Shown here piece after piece: positions 42,976 to 51,557 of a stretch of 64,000 bases of DNA. Within the stretch, counting starts at the first letter, position 1. Every line of letters starts with the position of its first letter. Location of the stretch: assembly GCA_036676235.1 (NCBI GenBank), contig JAKFDI010000042.1:37771-101770 (forward strand), in the 5' to 3' direction. The translations under genes and the position numbers were made by a program. The notes under the pieces are model-generated. The model saw only the letters and a list, made by a program, of their open reading frames with translations. It was not told where the DNA came from and searched no databases. Source of the stretch: JAKFDI01 sp036676235. GTDB lineage: Bacteria > Pseudomonadota > Gammaproteobacteria > Burkholderiales > Burkholderiaceae_C.

Positions 42976-43947
42976 TCAGTCCCCCGCCCGACTCGCCTCG
43001 TCGATCGCCCCGATCGCCTCCACATCCAGCTGCAACTGCGAGGCATCGACCACCTCGGCCAACTGCACGATCGACGTGGCACTCACGATCGGCGCCGTGA
43101 TGCCCGGCCGCGCGATCTGCCACGCCAGCGCCACCTGCGCCGGCGTGGCGTCCAGCCGCTTGCCCACCGCATCGAGCGCGCCGAGGATGCGCAAGCCGCG
43201 TGGATTCAGGTACTTCTGCACCACGCCGCGCCCGCGCGGGCTCTTGGCGGCGTCTTCGGCACTGCGGTACTTGCCGCTCAGGAAGCCGCTCGCCAGCGCA
43301 TAGAAATTGATCACGCCCACGTCGTGCCGCTCGCACAGCGGCGCAAGGTCACGCTCGAACTCCTCGCGGTCGCACAGGTTGTAGAGCGGCTGCAAGCTCT
43401 CGTAGCGCGGCAGGCCGGTGCGTTCGCTCAATATCAACGCCTGCTGCAGCCGCGCCGCGCTGTAGTTGGAGGCGCCGATGGCGCGCACCTTGCCCGCGCG
43501 GATCAGGTCGCCGTAGGCTGCCAGCGTTTCTTCCAGCGGCGTGTCGGCATCGTCGTCGTGCGATTGGTAGAGGTCGATGTAGTCCGTCTGCAGGCGCGCA
43601 AGCGATTCATCGACCGCTTGTGCGATGTAGCGCTTGGACAAACCCTTGCGCCCCTCGCCCATGTCCTTGCCGAGCTTGGTCATCAGCACCACGCGGTTGC
43701 GCTTGCCGCTGCGCGCGAACCACTTGCCGAGAATCGTCTCCGACTCGCCGCCGCTGTGGCCGCCGACCCAGCGCGAGTACACGTCGGCCGTGTCGACGGC
43801 GTTCATGCCGGCATCGAGCCAGGCGTCGAGCAGCGAGAAGCTGGTCTTCTCGTCGGCCGTCCAGCCGAAGACGTTGCCGCCGAACACCAGCGGCGAAATG
43901 GACAGGCCGGAACGGCCGAGGGGGCGAAGCGGGCGGGGCGTTGTCAT
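42976..43947 (-). CDS. Aldo/keto reductase
   Basis: A 323-residue NADPH-dependent reductase of the AKR superfamily. The start M-T-T-P-R-P-L-R-P-L-G-R-S-G-L is typical of the Tas/YajO group. Catalytic residues appear as N-A-V-D-T-A-D-V-Y (Asp and Tyr), M-T-K-L-G (Lys) and Y-Q-S-H-D-D (His). The cofactor end reads I-V-S-A-T-S-I-V-Q-L. Substrate unknown. Divergent from the TonB-dependent receptor with a 137-base promoter region. Confidence 0.88.
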   Translation of the reverse strand: MTTPRPLRPLGRSGLSISPLVFGGNVFGWTADEKTSFSLLDAWLDAGMNAVDTADVYSRWVGGHSGGESETILGKWFARSGKRNRVVLMTKLGKDMGEGRKGLSKRYIAQAVDESLARLQTDYIDLYQSHDDDADTPLEETLAAYGDLIRAGKVRAIGASNYSAARLQQALILSERTGLPRYESLQPLYNLCDREEFERDLAPLCERHDVGVINFYALASGFLSGKYRSAEDAAKSPRGRGVVQKYLNPRGLRILGALDAVGKRLDATPAQVALAWQIARPGITAPIVSATSIVQLAEVVDASQLQLDVEAIGAIDEASRAGD

Positions 43948-44084
43948 GCGGCATCTCCGGTGTTCGGGGGTGAGAGGCGTTGTACCGCAGGCGCCGCGCG
44001 TGTGCTGGCTGGGACGAAGGCGCGGCACTGCATCTGAAGTGCAGCCGCAAGCGTAGAGCCCGCATCGCCGCCCCACGCTTCGCC

Positions 44085-46166
44085 ATGACTCCCACCCACC
44101 TCAACCGACACGCCGGCCGTCTGTTCGAGCACGGCGCGCTCGTCATGTGCGCCGTTCTGGCGCTGCCCACGCTCGCGCGCGCCGATGCCACTGCCACCGC
44201 CACGCTGCCGCCCGTCGCCGTGACGGGGCACTACGGCAACGCGGTCGGCAGCTCCGACGCCGCCTCCGAAGGTGTGATCCGCGCCGAGCTGCTCAAGAGC
44301 CGCCCGGCCCTGCGCCCCGGCGAGGTGCTGGAGTTCGTGCCCGGCATGATCGTCACGCAGCACTCGGGCGACGGCAAGGCCAACCAGTACTTCCTGCGCG
44401 GCTTCAACCTCGACCACGGCACCGACTTCGCGACCACGGTGAACGGCGTGCCGGTCAACATGCCCTCGCACGGCCACGGCCAGGGCTACACCGACCTCAA
44501 CTTCCTGATGCCCGAGCTGGTGCAGCGCATCGGCTACCGCAAGGGGCCGTACTTCGCCGAGAACGGTGACTTCTCGGCCGCCGGTTCGGCCGACATCGCC
44601 TACCGCACGCAGCTCGACGCGCCCTTCGCGCAGCTCTCACTCGGCGAGCGCGCCTACCGACGGCTGCTCGGCGCCGGCTCCACCACGCTCGCGGGCGGCC
44701 ACACGCTGCTCGGGGCCGTCGAACTCTCGGGCAACAACGGTCCGTGGACGGTGCCCGAGCATCTGCGCCGCGCCAACCTGCTGCTCACCGCCAGCACCGG
44801 CACGGCGGCCGAAGGCGCTTCGGCGAGCCTCATGGCCTACGACGCCGAGTGGACCGCCACCGACCAGGTGCCCGAGCGCCTGATCGACGGCCGCGTGTCC
44901 GGCGCCGCACCCTTCGGCCGCTTCGATTCGCTGGATGCGACCAGCGGCGGGCGCACCGCGCGCCACAGCCTGTCGGGCGAATGGCACCGCCGGCGGGGCG
45001 ACGGCCAGACGCGCGTGTCGGCCTATGCCATGCGCTATTCGCTCGCGCTGTACTCCAACTTCAGCTATGCGATGGAGCGCCCCGCGCAAGGCGACCAGTT
45101 CCTGCAGCGCGATGCGCGTTCGGTCTATGGCGCCAACGCCTCGCGCAGCATCGAGCATGCGTTCGGCGACCGCGTAGCGCGCAGCGAGTTTGGCGTGCAA
45201 CTGCGCCATGACCGCGCCCGCGTCGGCCTGTTCGAGAGCGCGGCGCGTCGGGTCACCGCCACCACGCGGGACGACGTGGTGCGCGAAACCTCGCTCGGCG
45301 TCTACGGCCAGACGGCAGTGCAGTGGGCGCCGTGGCTGCGCAGCGTGGCGGGCCTGCGCGTCGATCACTTCGACTTTCGCGTCGAAGGCCGCAGCGGCTT
45401 GGGCAACAGCGCGGCCAACACCGGCCGCGCCGACGCGCTTCAGTGGTCACCCAAGCTCTCGCTCGTGCTCGGGCCGTGGGTGGAAACCGAGTTCTTCTTC
45501 AACGTCGGCCGTGGCTTTCACAGCAACGATGCACGCGGCGCCACCGCGCCGGGCTATCCGGTGCCGGGGCTTGCGGCCTCGCGCGGAATGGAGATCGGCG
45601 TTCGCACCGAGTGGATCGCCGGCCTGCAGAGCTCGCTCGCGCTGTGGCGGCTGCACGCCGACTCGGAACTGGTCTATGTGGGCGACGCCGGCACCACCGA
45701 GGCCAGCGCCGGCAGCCGCCGCCGCGGCATCGAGTGGAACAACCGCTGGATTCCCAAGCCCTGGCTGCTGTTCGATGCCGACTTCGCCTGGACGCATGCG
45801 CGCTTCGACGACGGCTCGCGCATCCCGAACGCCGTGGACCGCGTGGCTTCGGCGGCGGCCACGGTGCGCGACCTGCAAGGCTGGTCGGCCAGCCTGCAGT
45901 GGCGCTACCTCGGCGCCGGTGCGCTGACCGAAGACAACAGCGTGCGCTCGCGGCCGTCGCTCACCATCAACCTGCGCGTGTCCAGGCGGCTGTCGAAGCA
46001 AAGCGAACTCACGCTCGACGTGTTCAACCTCGCCGACCGGCGGGTGGACGACATTCAGTACTTCTACGAATCTCGCCTGCCCGGCGAGGCGGCGCCGGTG
46101 GCCGATCGCCACGTGCATCCGGCCGAGCCGCGCACGCTGCGCGTCACCTGGCGAGCGGGCTTCTGA
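44085..46166 (+). CDS. TonB-dependent outer-membrane receptor
   Basis: A 693-residue outer-membrane receptor with a signal peptide (residues 1-32, cut after L-A-R-A). The plug domain has P-P-V-A-V-T-G, V-L-E-F-V-P-G-M-I-V-T-Q-H and F-L-R-G-F-N-L-D-H-G-T-D. The barrel ends with a typical terminal strand, L-R-V-T-W-R-A-G-F. A TonB box is not obvious. His-rich stretches (P-S-H-G-H-G-Q-G-Y) in the plug might point to a metal-complex substrate, which is inference. No riboswitch or Fur box was recognised upstream. Confidence 0.88.
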   Translation: MTPTHLNRHAGRLFEHGALVMCAVLALPTLARADATATATLPPVAVTGHYGNAVGSSDAASEGVIRAELLKSRPALRPGEVLEFVPGMIVTQHSGDGKANQYFLRGFNLDHGTDFATTVNGVPVNMPSHGHGQGYTDLNFLMPELVQRIGYRKGPYFAENGDFSAAGSADIAYRTQLDAPFAQLSLGERAYRRLLGAGSTTLAGGHTLLGAVELSGNNGPWTVPEHLRRANLLLTASTGTAAEGASASLMAYDAEWTATDQVPERLIDGRVSGAAPFGRFDSLDATSGGRTARHSLSGEWHRRRGDGQTRVSAYAMRYSLALYSNFSYAMERPAQGDQFLQRDARSVYGANASRSIEHAFGDRVARSEFGVQLRHDRARVGLFESAARRVTATTRDDVVRETSLGVYGQTAVQWAPWLRSVAGLRVDHFDFRVEGRSGLGNSAANTGRADALQWSPKLSLVLGPWVETEFFFNVGRGFHSNDARGATAPGYPVPGLAASRGMEIGVRTEWIAGLQSSLALWRLHADSELVYVGDAGTTEASAGSRRRGIEWNNRWIPKPWLLFDADFAWTHARFDDGSRIPNAVDRVASAAATVRDLQGWSASLQWRYLGAGALTEDNSVRSRPSLTINLRVSRRLSKQSELTLDVFNLADRRVDDIQYFYESRLPGEAAPVADRHVHPAEPRTLRVTWRAGF

Positions 46167-46213
46167 AGACGGGCATGCCGGTTGCCGAACGGGCACTGCA
46201 ACCGGAGCCTCGA

Positions 46214-46297
46214 ATGAAAATCATCCTGTGGATCATCCTCGCCATCTTCCTGATCGGCCTGCTCGTCGTCATCGGCACCGGCAAGCTCATTTTCTAG
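46214..46297 (+). CDS. Small membrane protein (27 aa)
   Basis: A 27-residue single-helix protein: M-K-I-I-L-W-I-I-L-A-I-F-L-I-G-L-L-V-V-I then G-T-G-K-L-I-F. The helix is strongly hydrophobic and the sequence is coding-like; a GGAG lies 8 bases before the ATG. It is 47 bases after the receptor gene, and a repeat element begins right after its stop, as happens after other real genes here. The type is conserved-looking but the role is unknown. Confidence 0.6.
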   Translation: MKIILWIILAIFLIGLLVVIGTGKLIF

Positions 46298-46298
46298 C

Positions 46299-46381
46299 CC
46301 ACCCCCTACGCGCTTCGCGCGCCCCCTCAAGGGGGCAACACCAGCGGACCGGCAAAGCCGGATCCGCGGCGTTCGCTTGAT
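46299..46381 (+). repeat. Stop-abutting hairpin repeat, copy D
   Basis: Full copy on the plus strand, beginning 1 base after the TAG of the 27-residue protein gene: CCACCCCCTACGCGCTTCG, then the GCCCCCTCAAGGGGGC and CCGGCAAAGCCGG hairpins. Its orientation relative to the gene is the same as in the minus-strand copies. Confidence 0.85.
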
Positions 46382-46412
46382 TGGGCAGGTTGATGCGAAG
46401 GTCGCAGCGGCT

Positions 46413-46865
46413 CTACCAACCCCACAGCAGCCGGCGCGCGATCCAGCCCTTGGCGCCGCCTTCCTGCTGCACCTTCACCCAGTTCTTCGTGCGCTCCAGC
46501 GTGCGCAGCACATCGCCGTAGAGCGCCTTGCCGACGATGGAGCCGCGCGTGCTGGGCTTGCTGCGGATGTTGGCCACCTTCACCTTGACGACGAAGTGCC
46601 GCTTGTCGCCGAGCAGCGGGCGGTAGACCCAGCCCTTGTCGGCCTCGAAGTCGCGCACCTGCACCCACTTGCCCTTGCGCCCGATGATCTGCAGCGGATA
46701 GCCGCGCCCCAGCAGCCACAGCGACTCGTGGTTCGTGCCGGGACCCGAGCGCATGTTGATCTCGTTGCGGTCGACGCTCGCCATCTTCTGCGCGCTCGCC
46801 GGCGCGGCGATCGACAGGAGAAGGGCGCTCAGGAAAAAGGCAATGCGGTGGCGCAGTCCGGTCAT
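46413..46865 (-). CDS. Exported SH3-domain protein
   Basis: A 150-residue periplasmic protein with a signal peptide (residues 1-25, ending A-S-A-Q) and two bacterial SH3-like units. Unit 1: N-M-R-S-G-P-G-T-N-H-E, W-V-Q-V-R-D. Unit 2: N-I-R-S-K-P-S-T-R-G-S, W-V-K-V-Q-Q and G-W-I-A-R-R-L-L-W. Such domains bind peptidoglycan or membrane partners. It would act in the cell envelope. The ATG at 46865 is chosen because it begins the signal peptide. Confidence 0.82.
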   Translation of the reverse strand: MTGLRHRIAFFLSALLLSIAAPASAQKMASVDRNEINMRSGPGTNHESLWLLGRGYPLQIIGRKGKWVQVRDFEADKGWVYRPLLGDKRHFVVKVKVANIRSKPSTRGSIVGKALYGDVLRTLERTKNWVKVQQEGGAKGWIARRLLWGW

Positions 46866-47066
46866 GTGCGTGTCTGGGGTTGGGGTGTGCCGACGACCGC
46901 AGCGACGTGCGGACCGATGGGCGCAGAGGGCGCGCCGCGTGGCAAATAGGGTGCCCATCCTAACCAGCGATGCCGGCGGGCCGGCAAAGTCCGCGCAAAG
47001 CGCGGGGTGACGCGGCCCTGTTTTGACAATGCGCGTCGAACGTGGAAAACAGCCTGAGCGGCGGCT

Positions 47067-48212
47067 TCAGTCGGTGCGCACCAGTCGAAGCCTTGTGATC
47101 TCCGACGGCGCGCCGAGCCGCTTCGGCGGCCCCCAGTAGCCGGTACCGCGGCTTACGTAGATCCACAGCGTGCCCAGGCGGTGCAGGCCGGCGGTGAAGG
47201 GCTGCTGCAGCGGCACGAACAGGTTCCACGGCAGGAACTGGCCGCCGTGCGTGTGACCCGAGAGCTGCAGGTCGAAGCCGGCGCGCAACGCCTCGTTCGC
47301 GCTGCGCGGCTGGTGCGCAAGCAGCACGCGCAAGGCGGCATCCGCGGGAGCGCCGGCGATGGCCGCGTGCGCATCGCTGCGATGCGCCGCATCGAAGTGG
47401 TGCGCGTGGTAGTCGGCCACGCCGGCCAGCACCAGCGAGGCCTCGCCGTGTCGCACCACCACATGCCGGTTCATCAGCACCTGCAGGCCCAAGCGCTGCA
47501 GTTCCTCGATCCAGGCCTGCGCGCCGCTGTAGTACTCGTGGTTGCCGGTGACGAAGAAGCTGCCGTGGCGCGAGCACAAGCCGGCCAGCGGCGCCACGTG
47601 CGCGGCCAGATCGCGCACGCTGCCGTCGACCAGGTCGCCGGTCACGGCCACGAGGTCGGCTTGCAGCCGGTTCACGCGATCGACGATGGCCTGCAGGTAG
47701 GGCGCCTTGATGGTCGGCCCGATGTGCACATCGCTGATCTGCGCGATGGTGAAGCCGTGCAGCGTCGGCGGCAGGCCGGCGATCGGCACCTCCACATCGA
47801 CCACGGCCGCCGTGCGGCGCGCATTCCACAGCCCGAGCAGCGTGAGCGCCAGCGCGCCGACGAACGTGGCCGCCGCCGACGCCGGCGCCCAGGCGGCCAG
47901 CGGCAGCCCGGCATCGAACAGCGCATTCGCAATGAGGCCGAGCAACGCCAGCGCATCGCGCGCCAGCGTGAGCACCAGCAGCGAGGAGAACAGCCCGAGC
48001 GACAGCATCGCCGCCCACGCCATGCGGTCCGCCCAGGGCTGGCGCCAGAGGCGATGCGTGATCAGCGCCGTGGGCATCAGCACCGACCCGGCGAGCAGTA
48101 CCAGCGCCACGGCGGCCGCTGCCCACGGCCAGGCGAGGAGTGCGGGCACGAGGCGCAGGCCGATGTAGGCGTGCAGCAGGGTCGACAGCAGCGCGATCGG
48201 CATCAGCGGCAT
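47067..48212 (-). CDS. Membrane-anchored metallophosphoesterase
   Basis: A 381-residue protein. Four hydrophobic helices (residues about 5-135) are followed by a calcineurin-like phosphoesterase domain with all metal motifs: D-V-H-I-G, G-D-L-V-D-G, G-N-H-E-Y-Y, the H of L-L-A-H-Q-P-R, and S-G-H-T-H-G-G-Q. The arrangement matches the YkuE/PA-type family whose members cleave nucleotide-lipids such as UDP-diacylglucosamine, so an envelope-lipid role is possible. The active site should lie on the cytoplasmic side. Confidence 0.88.
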   Translation of the reverse strand: MPLMPIALLSTLLHAYIGLRLVPALLAWPWAAAAVALVLLAGSVLMPTALITHRLWRQPWADRMAWAAMLSLGLFSSLLVLTLARDALALLGLIANALFDAGLPLAAWAPASAAATFVGALALTLLGLWNARRTAAVVDVEVPIAGLPPTLHGFTIAQISDVHIGPTIKAPYLQAIVDRVNRLQADLVAVTGDLVDGSVRDLAAHVAPLAGLCSRHGSFFVTGNHEYYSGAQAWIEELQRLGLQVLMNRHVVVRHGEASLVLAGVADYHAHHFDAAHRSDAHAAIAGAPADAALRVLLAHQPRSANEALRAGFDLQLSGHTHGGQFLPWNLFVPLQQPFTAGLHRLGTLWIYVSRGTGYWGPPKRLGAPSEITRLRLVRTD

Positions 48213-48495
48213 GAGGCGGGCTTGAAGTGCATGCGGCTGATATGGATGCGTCGTGAGACGGCTTCAATCGCGCGCACGAAAAATGTCGTCGCCACCAACG
48301 CCCCGGAAACGCGCGGCGCCTTTCGCGGACGGTTCGAGTCGGGAGCGACCCGTTGCCACGGCACGCGCCATTGGCCGTCGCCAGGCGCCACGACTTCGTG
48401 CCGGCGCCGCCCTTTGATGCCCCTGATCGTCAACGCCGGTGCAGGAGCGCAGACGCCGCAAGGCGCTGCCGCATCCCGCGGCAGCGCCAGTCGGC
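48213..48495. other. Non-coding region with hairpin
   Basis: About 280 bases with no supportable gene, upstream of the metallophosphoesterase and downstream of the small Gly/Ser/Lys protein. It holds a perfect 11-base inverted repeat GGCGCTGCCGC/GCGGCAGCGCC at 48462-48488, but no T-run. Confidence 0.5.
48462..48488 (-). terminator. Hairpin after small Gly/Ser/Lys-rich gene
   Basis: Eleven-base stem with a five-base loop, 7 bases after the stop of the 63-residue gene on the minus strand. It lacks a U-tract, so it may act with Rho or protect the 3' end. Confidence 0.5.
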
Positions 48496-48687
48496 TTATT
48501 TCGACGGCATGTTGCCCTGGCGGCCGCCTTGGCCGGACTTGCCCGCCGAAGACTTGCCGCCCGACGAGCCCTTGCTCGCTTCGCCGCCCGAGCGCCCGCC
48601 TTGCGAGCCGCTCTTGGCGCCGCCTTTGGCGGCCTGGCTGCGTTCGTTCGCAAGCGTCTTGCCTTGCTGGCTCTTCTGCTGGTTCAT
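48496..48687 (-). CDS. Small Gly/Ser/Lys-rich disordered protein (63 aa)
   Basis: A 63-residue protein, M-N-Q-Q-K-S-Q-Q-G-K-T-L-A-N-E-R-S-Q-A-A followed by a tail of repeated G-G-x-S/K-G units (S-K-G-S-S-G-G-K-S-S-A-G-K). AGAGGAGA lies 5 bases before the ATG on the minus strand, a strong ribosome site. Composition is like KGG-type stress and general-stress small proteins, but the exact family is not recognised. It has its own hairpin after the stop. Not a likely enzyme. Confidence 0.6.
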   Translation of the reverse strand: MNQQKSQQGKTLANERSQAAKGGAKSGSQGGRSGGEASKGSSGGKSSAGKSGQGGRQGNMPSK

Positions 48688-48753
48688 GCGAATCTCCTCT
48701 GATGAAGCAGCGATGGGTGCTGCCGCGCGCAGCGCAGCAACCTGCATGCCCAC

Positions 48754-49557
48754 TCAGTCGTTGACCACGCTCTCCAGAAACTCCTCCAGCGCCTGCGTCG
48801 GGTCGGCGTGCTCCACCGCCATCATGTCGATGCCCCACTGCGCCAGCACCGCCTCCTGCACCGGGTTGCGCACCGGCGAGAAGATGTACGAGCGCGGCTG
48901 CGGCACGCTCGGCACCGAGGCCTTCCACAAGCGCGAGAGCTTGTAGAACAGGTAGCGGATGTTGATGTCGGCCAGGCTGTAGCCGATGAACAGCACCGAG
49001 CGGCCCAGCACGTCGGCGCGCAGCTTGATGTCCAGCGGCGACTCGAAGTCCAGGCGGCGGAAGTAGCTGCTCTCGTCGAGCACGATGGATTCGTCGCTCT
49101 CGAAGTCGCCGTGGAACTTGATGATCTGCGGCACGTCGGCGCGGATGCGCGACAGGTCGGCCACGCCCACGATCTTTGTGTAGGGCTGGCCGTGGTGCTG
49201 GAAGGCGGCCTCCAGCCAGCGGTCGTAGTTGGTGGTGTAGACGATGCGAAAGCGGCCCTTGACGATCAGCTCGTGCACGCGCGAGCCTTCCACGGTCATG
49301 TCTGCGCGGTGCCACTCGCGGTCCATCCAGCTGCGCAGCGGTCCGATGCTGCCGTGCTGCAGCCGGAAGTATTCGGCGAGCGTGAGGTAGCTGCCGTAGT
49401 CGCGGTAGGCCTGCGGCTCCAGCCCCAGCTGGCGCGTCATGTGCTCGATGAGCGCACTCCACGGCGGCAGGCCCAGCGACAGCGAGACGCCGGCGCCGAC
49501 GAAGAGCACCACTTCGTCGCGCCGATACGCGGCACGCAGGTGTTCGAGTTTTTCCAT
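48754..49557 (-). CDS. SIR2-like domain protein (stand-alone)
   Basis: A 267-residue protein of the SIR2_2 family. N-terminal NAD-binding L-F-V-G-A-G-V-S (G21-A22-G23), then Y-T-T-N-Y-D (108-112) and the catalytic-type histidine in K-F-H149-G-D-F. The end has S-V-L-F-I-G-Y-S-L-A-D-I-N-I-R, also typical. Such proteins cleave NAD+, and several are effectors of anti-phage defence; others are of unknown role. It has no partner (no TIR, Argonaute or HerA gene nearby). The ATG at 49557 is preferred to a GTG at 49569. Function as defence is inference. Confidence 0.82.
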   Translation of the reverse strand: MEKLEHLRAAYRRDEVVLFVGAGVSLSLGLPPWSALIEHMTRQLGLEPQAYRDYGSYLTLAEYFRLQHGSIGPLRSWMDREWHRADMTVEGSRVHELIVKGRFRIVYTTNYDRWLEAAFQHHGQPYTKIVGVADLSRIRADVPQIIKFHGDFESDESIVLDESSYFRRLDFESPLDIKLRADVLGRSVLFIGYSLADINIRYLFYKLSRLWKASVPSVPQPRSYIFSPVRNPVQEAVLAQWGIDMMAVEHADPTQALEEFLESVVND

Positions 49558-49625
49558 GCGCTGGGGCACCTCTTGTTGCGGCCAGCCATCTTGCCAGCGA
49601 GCGGACCTTAGGGCACGGACCAGCG

Positions 49626-49708
49626 ATCAAGCGAACGCCGCGGATCCGGCTTTGCCGGTCCGCTGGTGTTGCCCCTTGAGGGGCGCGCGAAGCGCGTAGG
49701 GGTGGGTC
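49626..49708 (-). repeat. Stop-abutting hairpin repeat, copy E
   Basis: Full copy, nearly identical to copy A. Its end overlaps the stop codon (49707-49709) of the minus-strand membrane-protein gene. Confidence 0.85.
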
Positions 49709-50312
49709 AATGAATCTGTGGCCGCAGCGCCAAAGGAATCTGCATGTCCTCAGGCACGTCGAAGTCGATCATGGCCGCGCCGCGCATCTCGTTGGGCGGC
49801 AGCGGCAGGCCGCGGCGGTCGCTGTAGTCGTGGGCGAGCGGCTGGCGGTCGTGCTGCGCCGCACGGGCACTCAGCGCGTCGATCGCCGTGACGCCAGCCA
49901 CCGCCGCGATCGCAAGCGCGGCATTGGTGCTGCGGGGGTTCCCGCGGCCCACGTGGGCGCCCAGGGTCGCGAGGTCCACCGCATCGCCGGCCACGCGCGC
50001 CCACAGCCACGGCGTCGGGTCGCGCGCGAGCAGCAGGCCAAGGCCCGTGGCGATCTCGCGCATCCCGCAGGCGCGCACCAGCGTCTCGCGACCATGCATG
50101 CCGGTGGCGCGCGCCACGGCGCCCGGCATCAGCACCTCGGCGAGGCCGAGGCCCAGGCTGAACCAGCCGAGCCCGCGTGCCGCGCGGCGCACGCTGCGGC
50201 GGTGCAGCGGGCGGGCATCCGGCGAGCCGTCGCGGCCATTGCCGCCGGCCGGTTCGTAGTCACCGTACACGTTGCCGGGCATGTCGTCCCTGTCTTCCAG
50301 CGATCCGTTCAT
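49707..50312 (-). CDS. Membrane protein related to the N-terminus of cyclase/dehydrase (SRPBCC) proteins
   Basis: A 201-residue protein with a hydrophilic N-terminal ~45 residues, then hydrophobic stretches: L-G-W-F-S-L-G-L-G-L-A-E-V, V-R-A-C-G-M-R-E-I-A-T-G-L-G-L-L-L-A-R-D and a third near A-A-L-A-I-A-A-V-A-G-V. The block L-G-x-F-S-x-G-L-G-L-A-E with R-E-I-A-x-G-x-G is usually found fused in front of an SRPBCC cyclase domain. Here the SRPBCC part is absent, so it is a stand-alone version. A GAGGA site lies just after the stop of the alcohol dehydrogenase gene, 11 bases away, so the two are one operon. Confidence 0.7.
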   Translation of the reverse strand: MNGSLEDRDDMPGNVYGDYEPAGGNGRDGSPDARPLHRRSVRRAARGLGWFSLGLGLAEVLMPGAVARATGMHGRETLVRACGMREIATGLGLLLARDPTPWLWARVAGDAVDLATLGAHVGRGNPRSTNAALAIAAVAGVTAIDALSARAAQHDRQPLAHDYSDRRGLPLPPNEMRGAAMIDFDVPEDMQIPLALRPQIH

Positions 50313-50323
50313 CGATCGATTCC

Positions 50324-51511
50324 TCAGTCGGGTTTCAGCACGACCTTGACGCAGCCGTCCTGCTTGTCGCGAAACACCTGGTACATGGCCGGTCCGTCCT
50401 CCAGCGTGCAGGTGTGGGTGATGACGAAGGACGGGTCGATCTGGCCCTCCTCGATCCGGCGCAGCAGGTCGTCGGTCCAGCGGTTCACGTGCGTCTGGCC
50501 GGTGCGCACGGTCAGGCCCTTTTGCATCAGCGCGCCGAAGGGCAGCTTGTCGATCAGGCCGCCGTAGACGCCGGGAATCGACAGCACGCCGGCCGGACGG
50601 CACACGTAGATCATTTCGCGCAGCACATGCGGCCGGTCGGTCTCCAGCATCACTGCCTGCTTGGCGCGGTCGTAGAAAGTGTCGATGCTGCTGCCGCCCA
50701 CGTGCGACTCCATGCCCACCGCGTCGATGCACTTTTCCGGCCCCTTGCCGGCGGTGAGTTCATTCAGGCGATCGACCACGCTCTCCTTCTTGAAGTTGAG
50801 CGTGAGCGCGCCGCCCGCGCGCGCCATGCTCAGGCGGTCTTCCTCGCAGTCGATGCTGACCACCTGCTTGGCGCCCAGCAACACGGCGCTGCGGATGGCG
50901 AACTGGCCCACCGGCCCGGCGCCCCAGATCGCCACCGTGTCGGTGGGCTGGATGTCGCACTGCACGGCCGCCTGCCAGCCGGTGGGAAAGATGTCGCCGA
51001 GAAACAGCACCTGCTCGTCGGTCAGGCCGTCTGGAATCTTTACCGGCGTCACGTCGGCATAGGGCACGCGGATGTACTCGGCCTGGCCGCCGGCGTAGCC
51101 GCCGGTGAGGTGCGAATAGCCGAACAGCCCCGCCGTGGTGTGGCCGAACAGCTTGTCGGCCACGTTCTTGTTGCGGTTGCTGCGCTCGCACACCGACCAG
51201 TTGCCGCGCCGGCATTGCTCGCACTCGCCGCAGCAGATGGTGAAGGGCACGACCACGCGGTCGCCCACCTTCATCTTGCTGCCGCGCTCGGCCACGCCGC
51301 GGCCCACCTCCACCACCTCGCCCATGAACTCGTGGCCCATCACGTCGCCCGATTTCATGCCGGGAATGAAGCCGTCGAACAGGTGCAGGTCGGAGCCGCA
51401 GATGGCGCAGCTCGTCATCTTGATGATGGCGTCGCGCGGATCCTCGATCGTCGGATCCGGCACGGTGTCGTAGCGGATGTCCTTCTTGCCGTGCCAGCAC
51501 AGGGCCTTCAT
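50324..51511 (-). CDS. Zinc-dependent alcohol dehydrogenase (glutathione-independent type)
   Basis: A 395-residue medium-chain dehydrogenase. Catalytic zinc ligands C38 (C-A-I-C-G-S-D-L-H), H60-E61 (M-G-H-E-F-M-G), and structural-zinc cysteines C94, C97, C100, C108 are all seen. The Rossmann part has G-A-G-P-V-G-Q-F-A. The G-H-T-T-A-G-L-F-G-Y block is typical of the formaldehyde-dehydrogenase-like group that works without glutathione. It would oxidise a small alcohol or aldehyde with NAD+. Precedes and is co-transcribed with the membrane protein. Divergent from the PAS hybrid kinase (46 bases between starts). Confidence 0.88.
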   Translation of the reverse strand: MKALCWHGKKDIRYDTVPDPTIEDPRDAIIKMTSCAICGSDLHLFDGFIPGMKSGDVMGHEFMGEVVEVGRGVAERGSKMKVGDRVVVPFTICCGECEQCRRGNWSVCERSNRNKNVADKLFGHTTAGLFGYSHLTGGYAGGQAEYIRVPYADVTPVKIPDGLTDEQVLFLGDIFPTGWQAAVQCDIQPTDTVAIWGAGPVGQFAIRSAVLLGAKQVVSIDCEEDRLSMARAGGALTLNFKKESVVDRLNELTAGKGPEKCIDAVGMESHVGGSSIDTFYDRAKQAVMLETDRPHVLREMIYVCRPAGVLSIPGVYGGLIDKLPFGALMQKGLTVRTGQTHVNRWTDDLLRRIEEGQIDPSFVITHTCTLEDGPAMYQVFRDKQDGCVKVVLKPD

Positions 51512-51557
51512 CGCCTTGCTCCTCGGGGTGATGCCATGGGTGGCGGAGCGGCAATCC

